A stretch of DNA of 40,339 nt from an uncultured Colwellia sp. (lineage in GTDB: Bacteria > Pseudomonadota > Gammaproteobacteria > Enterobacterales > Alteromonadaceae), in NCBI GenBank assembly GCA_913063325.1, contig CAJXYE010000041.1, forward strand, positions 1 through 40,339, read 5' to 3'. The translations under genes were made by a program, and so were the position numbers. The notes under the pieces were generated by a model. It had not been told where the DNA came from. It did no database searches and saw nothing but the letters and a program-made list of their open reading frames with translations. Shown piece after piece: positions 36,614 through 40,339 of this stretch. Positions within the stretch are counted from its first letter, which is position 1. Every line of letters begins with the position of its first letter.

Positions 36614-36653
36614 GTTCTTGGTTCCTATTATTAGCTTAATTAAGCAACTCTTG

Positions 36654-37442
36654 CTATTTGCCGATAAATTGCGGTTTACGTTTTTCAGAAAACGCAGTTA
36701 AGCCTTCGGTAAAGTCGTATGAACGCATATGCTTTCTTAACAATACTTGCTCATGCTCTAATGCTGCATCTCTCGATTTATCTAAAGCTTGATTAGCCAC
36801 TTCTTTCATACGACGAAGTGCAATTGGGCTTTTTGAGGCAATTTTGAGTGCAAGTTTTTGTGTTTTATCTTGTAGCTCATCATCACTTGTAACTACGTTA
36901 ACAAAGCCATATGTTTTCATTTCTTGTGCAGATAAAGTTTCACCAGTAAACAATAAATACTTAGCTACATTGTGAGGGATAATTCGAGGTAATAAGGCTG
37001 CCCCTCCAGCGCCAGGGTATACGCCAAAGTTCGCGTGAGCATCACCAATGACTGCACTTTCAGCAGCCACCACTATATCTGCACACATAGCTGTTTCTAG
37101 ACCGCCCGCCATAGTAATACCATTTAACGCTGCAATTACTGGCTTTGGAAAGTCACGTAGTGGATTAAATACGTTTTCACATAATCGATCTAAAAAGTCT
37201 TTCTCTCCAGGAGGTAGCTTTTGTGATGCCAATACTTCTTTTAAGTCTGCCCCTGCACAAAAAGCAGCACCAGTGCCAGTAATAACAACGGCTCTAATTT
37301 CATCATTATTAGCTATTTCAGGAATATACTTTTCATAAAGTTCAATGATTTCACCATTGATTGCATTCATTCCTTTCGGGCGGTTTAATGTTAACCAGGC
37401 AATACCATCTCGGTTTTCAAAAAGTAAGTTTGCTTCACTCAT
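36654..37442 (-). CDS. Enoyl-CoA hydratase/isomerase-family protein, first gene of the catabolic operon
   Basis: The protein has 262 residues from the ATG at 37442. An alternative GTG at 37445 is one codon longer, but the AGGAA ribosome-binding site is better spaced for ATG. The crotonase fold is clear: the oxyanion-hole motif is AFCAGADL, and GGLETAMCAD carries E117, equal to the first catalytic Glu (E144 in rat hydratase). The second, 20 residues on (E164 in rat), is replaced; H137 in DAHANFGV sits there. It may be a hydratase with changed mechanism, an isomerase, or a hydratase for unusual substrates. Residue positions use the GTG-based numbering. It leads the beta-oxidation run and lies behind the AraC operator candidate. 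Confidence 0.85.
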   Translation of the reverse strand: MSEANLLFENRDGIAWLTLNRPKGMNAINGEIIELYEKYIPEIANNDEIRAVVITGTGAAFCAGADLKEVLASQKLPPGEKDFLDRLCENVFNPLRDFPKPVIAALNGITMAGGLETAMCADIVVAAESAVIGDAHANFGVYPGAGGAALLPRIIPHNVAKYLLFTGETLSAQEMKTYGFVNVVTSDDELQDKTQKLALKIASKSPIALRRMKEVANQALDKSRDAALEHEQVLLRKHMRSYDFTEGLTAFSEKRKPQFIGK

Positions 37443-37535
37443 CACTAATTCCTAATTTTTATTTTGTTAGCCATAAACACGCTAAGTCTTGAGATGGTTC
37501 TACTCTAAAAAATAAAAACGCAAAAAAAACCAGCC

Positions 37536-37565
37536 AAAAGTATGGGTTTAGGAAAAAAGTATGGG
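37536..37565. promoter_or_regulatory. Paired direct repeats, candidate AraC-family operator
   Basis: AAAAGTATGGG occurs at 37536-37546 and again at 37555-37565, 19 bp apart (about two helical turns) and in the same orientation. It lies 91-120 bp upstream of the hydratase start codon. Paired direct repeats of this spacing are typical for AraC-family activators, and the neighbouring gene encodes one. A third AAGTATGGG lies in the hairpin at 37667. The repeats are seen directly; the binding role is inferred. Confidence 0.6.
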
Positions 37566-37666
37566 AATAGTTAGGAAGGTATATTTAGAAAAACAATAAA
37601 CAGTTTAAAATTCAATATATTAGAGTGAGATTTTAAAATAAACAAGTTTAGAAAATTGGAAGTTTA

Positions 37667-37695
37667 AGTATGGGCTCCAAACGAAAGCCCATACT
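37667..37695. terminator. Perfect hairpin at the end of the AraC gene (terminator and/or extra operator)
   Basis: AGTATGGGCT (37667-37676) pairs exactly with AGCCCATACT (37686-37695), loop 9 bases. It starts 8 bp after the regulator stop on the minus strand. No long T tract follows, so termination may be weak. Its arms contain the same GTATGGG core as the direct repeats 100 bp away, so it may double as a palindromic binding site. Confidence 0.55.
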
Positions 37696-37703
37696 ATATT
37701 TGT

Positions 37704-38726
37704 TTAATTTTCAGCTTTAGCTTTTCGATATTCACTTGGTGAGTGCCCCGTCCAACGACGAAATGCACGAGAAAAGTTACTAGTATCAGTAAAGCCTAGT
37801 TGATAGGTAATTTGACTAATACTCATTGAGTCTTGCTCAATATATTGAATTGCTAATTGTGAGCGTAAGTCGTCTAAAATTTCTTGGTAACTAGTATCGC
37901 GTTGTTCTAGTTTGCCATGCATATTCCTCGGGCTCATATTTAATAATGAAGCAATACGCTCTTTATTACATTCCCCAGTAGGCAATAGCTCAATAATTTT
38001 AGTTTCAACTTGGCGTACAATATCAGAGCGATCTAAACGTGCTAAATGCTGAATAACAATTTCATCGTTCACTCGCGCCAATTCAGAACTTGCTGCAGGC
38101 AGTTGAACAAACATATCTTCTTTAGCAAAATGTATCGCGTTTAATTTGGAAGAAAACTCAACAGGGCATTTAAATGACTGCTCAAATAACTCTGCCCCAA
38201 TTTCTGGTTTTTCCCTTACGAGTTGAACTTTTAAAGGGTTAAAGTTAGGGCGGAAAATATGTCGACACATTTGAACAATAGCCATTAACCAGCCTTCAAT
38301 AGTTTCATCACAAGTTACTGTATTGATAATTTCAATATCCAACACATAATCATCTTTTGTTTCAGTTAACGTATGAATGCCGTTATCACTAAGTAAGCGG
38401 AAAAAGCGTACTATGCGTTGGCAAAAGTCATTTAAATTGTTACTCGCATATAACGAATAACCAAACGCGTGAAAGCTGCCAGGATGAAAGTTTTTACCAG
38501 CTAACAACCCAAAACCTGTTATGCCCGTTGCTTCTACTGCCAGCCTAAAAATTTCCGTAATTTTAACGGTTTCAATACGGTAACTTGGCTCTGATGACGT
38601 AACTAAATCAACGCCAGCTTTTTTAAACAAAGCTTGGCTGTCTATCCCTTCAGACTCTAATGCTAACGCAATGGCACTCGCCCAACTGAATATAGTTTTA
38701 GGTTCATTATTAGTTGATGTTGTCAT
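37704..38726 (-). CDS. AraC-family transcriptional regulator (OruR/ArgR-like, with Arabinose_bd-type N domain)
   Basis: The protein has 340 residues. The N-terminal about 200 residues resemble the ligand-binding domain seen in OruR-type regulators (ATGITGFGLLAGKNFHPGSF). The C-terminal AraC domain has two helix-turn-helix units, ending ISQITYQLGFTDTSNFSRAF then RRWTGHSPSEYRKAKAEN. It reads in the same direction as, and directly upstream of, the catabolic operon with a 258-bp gap. It is therefore the obvious activator of that operon in response to an acyl-CoA or alcohol-type inducer. The inducer is inferred only from location. Confidence 0.87.
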   Translation of the reverse strand: MTTSTNNEPKTIFSWASAIALALESEGIDSQALFKKAGVDLVTSSEPSYRIETVKITEIFRLAVEATGITGFGLLAGKNFHPGSFHAFGYSLYASNNLNDFCQRIVRFFRLLSDNGIHTLTETKDDYVLDIEIINTVTCDETIEGWLMAIVQMCRHIFRPNFNPLKVQLVREKPEIGAELFEQSFKCPVEFSSKLNAIHFAKEDMFVQLPAASSELARVNDEIVIQHLARLDRSDIVRQVETKIIELLPTGECNKERIASLLNMSPRNMHGKLEQRDTSYQEILDDLRSQLAIQYIEQDSMSISQITYQLGFTDTSNFSRAFRRWTGHSPSEYRKAKAEN

Positions 38727-39107
38727 AGAAAGTATTAACTCACTAATTTTATTATTATCATTTTTCTATCATAATGATACACGAATAAAACAATGATAGA
38801 ACCTTTAAATAATTATCATCAAAATGCGTTTAACTAATTTAAAAGTATAATAAAAATTACATTTATCAAGTAACTAAATAGTGACTAAATTTGATATTTA
38901 TATAGGCCAACACGCAATTTTAATAGAACTGCTGTAATAACAATAGGTTGAGCCAATTTCTAAATGTAATTGGCTTTATGTTGAAGAAGTGAAGAAAAGG
39001 AGCTCTAGCTTAAAGAAGGTTGGGTTAATGTAATAGCTAATATCTATAGCCAATACTAAGCATTGGGTATGAGCCGTCATTGTACACATTAAATGTAGCA
39101 CCAAACG
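38727..39107. promoter_or_regulatory. Non-coding stretch upstream of the AraC gene
   Basis: This 381-bp stretch has no supported gene. Near the AraC start is a cluster of ATGATA/TATCAT sites (38757-38820), with a perfect 13-base palindrome TATCATAATGATA at 38767-38779. These could form an autoregulatory operator. Farther left a hairpin pairs AGCCAATT (38951-38958) with AATTGGCT (38968-38975), a possible weak terminator for DNA that the IS has since displaced. The remainder is featureless AT-rich sequence up to the IS end. Confidence 0.45.
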
Positions 39108-39124
39108 TGTTCTGCGCAACTAAA

Positions 39125-39931
39125 TCAGGACACTTTTCTTAAGGAACTTTGCTCATATTCTATTGGCGACAGATCACCATTAGCGGTATGAAGTCGCTCT
39201 AAGTTGTAATAGCGCATATACGCAGTTACATCATTTCTCATATGTTCACGAGTTGGTTGTGGTATTTTCAATAGCCAATCATGTTTTAAGCTGCCGAAGA
39301 ACCTTTCAACTACCGCATTATCCCAACAAGCACCAACATCACCCATGCTCGCTCTTATACCGAAATTGGCTAGCAATTTACGATAATGCTTACTGGTGTA
39401 TTGTGAGCCTCTATCCGAGTGAAACACTAAGCCTTTAGGCGGTTGGCGCAAGTTATAAGCCTTCATCATAGCTTTGCTTACTAAGTCAGTCGTCATTCGT
39501 TTGTCGATATGCCAACCAACGATGCGGCGTGAATATAAGTCCATAACAATGGCTAAGTACATCCAGCCTTCACCTGTTCTTAAGTAAGTCACATCACCAG
39601 CCCAGACCTGATTTGGTGCAACAGGGTTAAAGTTCTGGTTCAACAGGTTATCAGCAACAGCATCACTGTGTTTGCGTTTGGTTGTCACCTTGTATGCCAC
39701 TCGTTGAGTCACAACTAAGCCAAGTGTTGCCATTAACTTCTGAACGCCATAATCACTGACGTTAAAGCCCTCTCTGCGTAACTTCTTTCTAAGCTCCCGA
39801 TAACCTAAGCTATTTCTGCTTTTCTCGAAGAAGTGCTTTGCCATTCGATATAAGTTCAGTTGCTCTGCTGTGATGATTTTGACTGGCCGTTTGAGCCAAG
39901 CGTAATAAGCACTACGGCTTACTTTCATCAC
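39125..39931 (-). CDS. IS3-family transposase OrfB (DDE integrase domain)
   Basis: The 268 residues shown start at an internal GTG/ATG. The catalytic acids are the Asp of WAGDVTYL, the Asp of FHSDRGSQYTS and the Glu of AVVERFFGSLK, a standard DDE set with the 35-residue D-E spacing type. The HTH_21-like region (RNSLGYRELRKKLRREG) precedes it. The frame extends upstream without stop to the slippage site at 40021-40027, so the working enzyme is probably an OrfAB fusion made by -1 frameshifting. The stop codon lies within the left terminal repeat. Confidence 0.9.
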   Translation of the reverse strand: MMKVSRSAYYAWLKRPVKIITAEQLNLYRMAKHFFEKSRNSLGYRELRKKLRREGFNVSDYGVQKLMATLGLVVTQRVAYKVTTKRKHSDAVADNLLNQNFNPVAPNQVWAGDVTYLRTGEGWMYLAIVMDLYSRRIVGWHIDKRMTTDLVSKAMMKAYNLRQPPKGLVFHSDRGSQYTSKHYRKLLANFGIRASMGDVGACWDNAVVERFFGSLKHDWLLKIPQPTREHMRNDVTAYMRYYNLERLHTANGDLSPIEYEQSSLRKVS

Positions 39932-39987
39932 TTTACAGAGCTTAACTACGGGAAATGCCGAAGATAACTGCTTAATCGTTTTAAACG

Positions 39988-40275
39988 TTACTTGGTTTCC
40001 TTTAGCAGGAGGGCGCTGGCCTTTTTTAAAATCTCTTTTTCCATCCTTAGCTCTTTATTTTCCTTACGTAGTTTTAGCAGCTCTGCTCGTTCATCCGCAT
40101 TTAAACTGGCTCCAGATTGCTCAGCCTCGAATTTAGCTTTCCAGTGATAAAGTAACTTATCTGTGATACCTAAAGACGCTGCTGCTTTTGGTACGCTGTA
40201 GCCTTGCTCGGTTACCAATTTGACAGCTTCTTGTTTAAATTCAGCCGTGTAACTTCTGTTTGTTCGTTTTGTCAT
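39988..40275 (-). CDS. IS3-family transposase OrfA (helix-turn-helix, leucine zipper)
   Basis: The protein has 95 residues. The N-terminal HTH is typical (RSYTAEFKQEAVKLVTEQGY, then SVPKAAASLGITDKLLYHWK). A C-terminal helix with heptad leucines (LLKLRKENKELRMEKEILKK) serves for multimerisation. It binds the IS ends and supplies the N-terminus of the OrfAB transposase. Confidence 0.9.
   Translation of the reverse strand: MTKRTNRSYTAEFKQEAVKLVTEQGYSVPKAAASLGITDKLLYHWKAKFEAEQSGASLNADERAELLKLRKENKELRMEKEILKKASALLLKETK
40021..40027 (-). promoter_or_regulatory. A6G programmed -1 frameshift site of the IS
   Basis: On the minus strand the sequence reads A AAA AAG in the OrfA frame, the classic IS3-family slippery heptamer, in the codons for LKK. 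A -1 shift enters the open OrfB frame, which stays open (KGQRPPAKGNQVTF onward) to the DDE domain. Confidence 0.75.
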
Positions 40276-40339
40276 TTAACACCTCAATAATTGGATTATA
40301 TTCCATTATTAAAGTGTCCTGTTTGATTAAAGCAGATCA

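Larger units (their letters stand above)
39108..40339 (-). mobile_element. Complete IS3-family insertion sequence (1,232 bp)
   Basis: Inverted ends of about 30 bases are visible: TGTTCTGC onward at 39108-39137, and on the other strand TGATCTGC onward from 40339 back to 40310, with roughly 22 of 30 bases matching. The shared core is CAGGACACTTT. Two overlapping-frame genes inside encode OrfA and OrfB. The right end coincides with the last base of the window, so the target duplication cannot be checked. The IS looks intact. Confidence 0.88.

Noticed and set aside
1..40339. CRISPR arrays, tRNA or rRNA genes
   Set aside because: I saw no regularly spaced identical repeats and no cloverleaf or rRNA-like conserved stretch on either strand. 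A tRNAscan or Infernal run would settle small RNAs.

Overview
The window looks like a chromosomal segment from a marine gammaproteobacterium of the Alteromonadales, probably Colwellia or Thalassotalea-like. The basis is low GC, the protein families present, and a short repeat with ATACCAATT ends of a kind I associate with such genomes. This placement is inference, since no rRNA or tRNA gene is present.

Left part (1-8507): the right-hand end of a Tn3-family transposon. Its transposase gene is cut at the codons for the second catalytic Asp (motif TDTHG) by a 5.9-kb guest element. The guest holds a tight four-gene operon: two intact tyrosine recombinases, between them a recombinase-fold protein that has lost most catalytic residues, and a small coiled-coil protein. 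The order and sizes match the intA-tfp-intB-srap core of strand-biased circularizing integrative elements (SEs). This copy has no cargo. Both host halves stay in the same frame, so clean excision would restore the transposase.

Middle (8544-19570): an octaheme cytochrome c with TPRs, a metallo-beta-lactamase-fold hydrolase, a TonB-dependent receptor and a MalT/AlkS-type LuxR regulator run leftward. A secreted Cys-type sulfatase runs rightward from the shared regulator/sulfatase intergenic region, which contains nested inverted repeats. The set resembles an uptake and desulfation locus for an organic sulfate ester, but the substrate cannot be read from the sequence.

19684-26862: a MoxR-DUF58-DUF4381-VWA-VWA/TPR-BatD operon (Bat/MoxR type, envelope-associated), ending with an alpha/beta hydrolase. 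A strong hairpin terminator separates it from the convergent genes on the right.

26969-38726: a leftward catabolic cluster. Enoyl-CoA hydratase-like, SCPx-type thiolase, acyl-CoA dehydrogenase, HSD10-type dehydrogenase, alpha-methylacyl-CoA racemase, acyl-CoA synthetase, aldehyde dehydrogenase and GMC alcohol oxidoreductase together could take a methyl-branched or isoprenoid-like alcohol through its aldehyde, acid and CoA ester to chain-shortened products. An AraC/OruR-type regulator lies upstream of the cluster, and paired direct repeats in the gap are its candidate operator. A 265-bp MITE-like repeat sits inside the cluster.

Right end (39108-40339): a complete IS3-family insertion sequence with orfA, orfB, an A6G frameshift site and both terminal repeats. 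Its right end coincides with the last base of the window.
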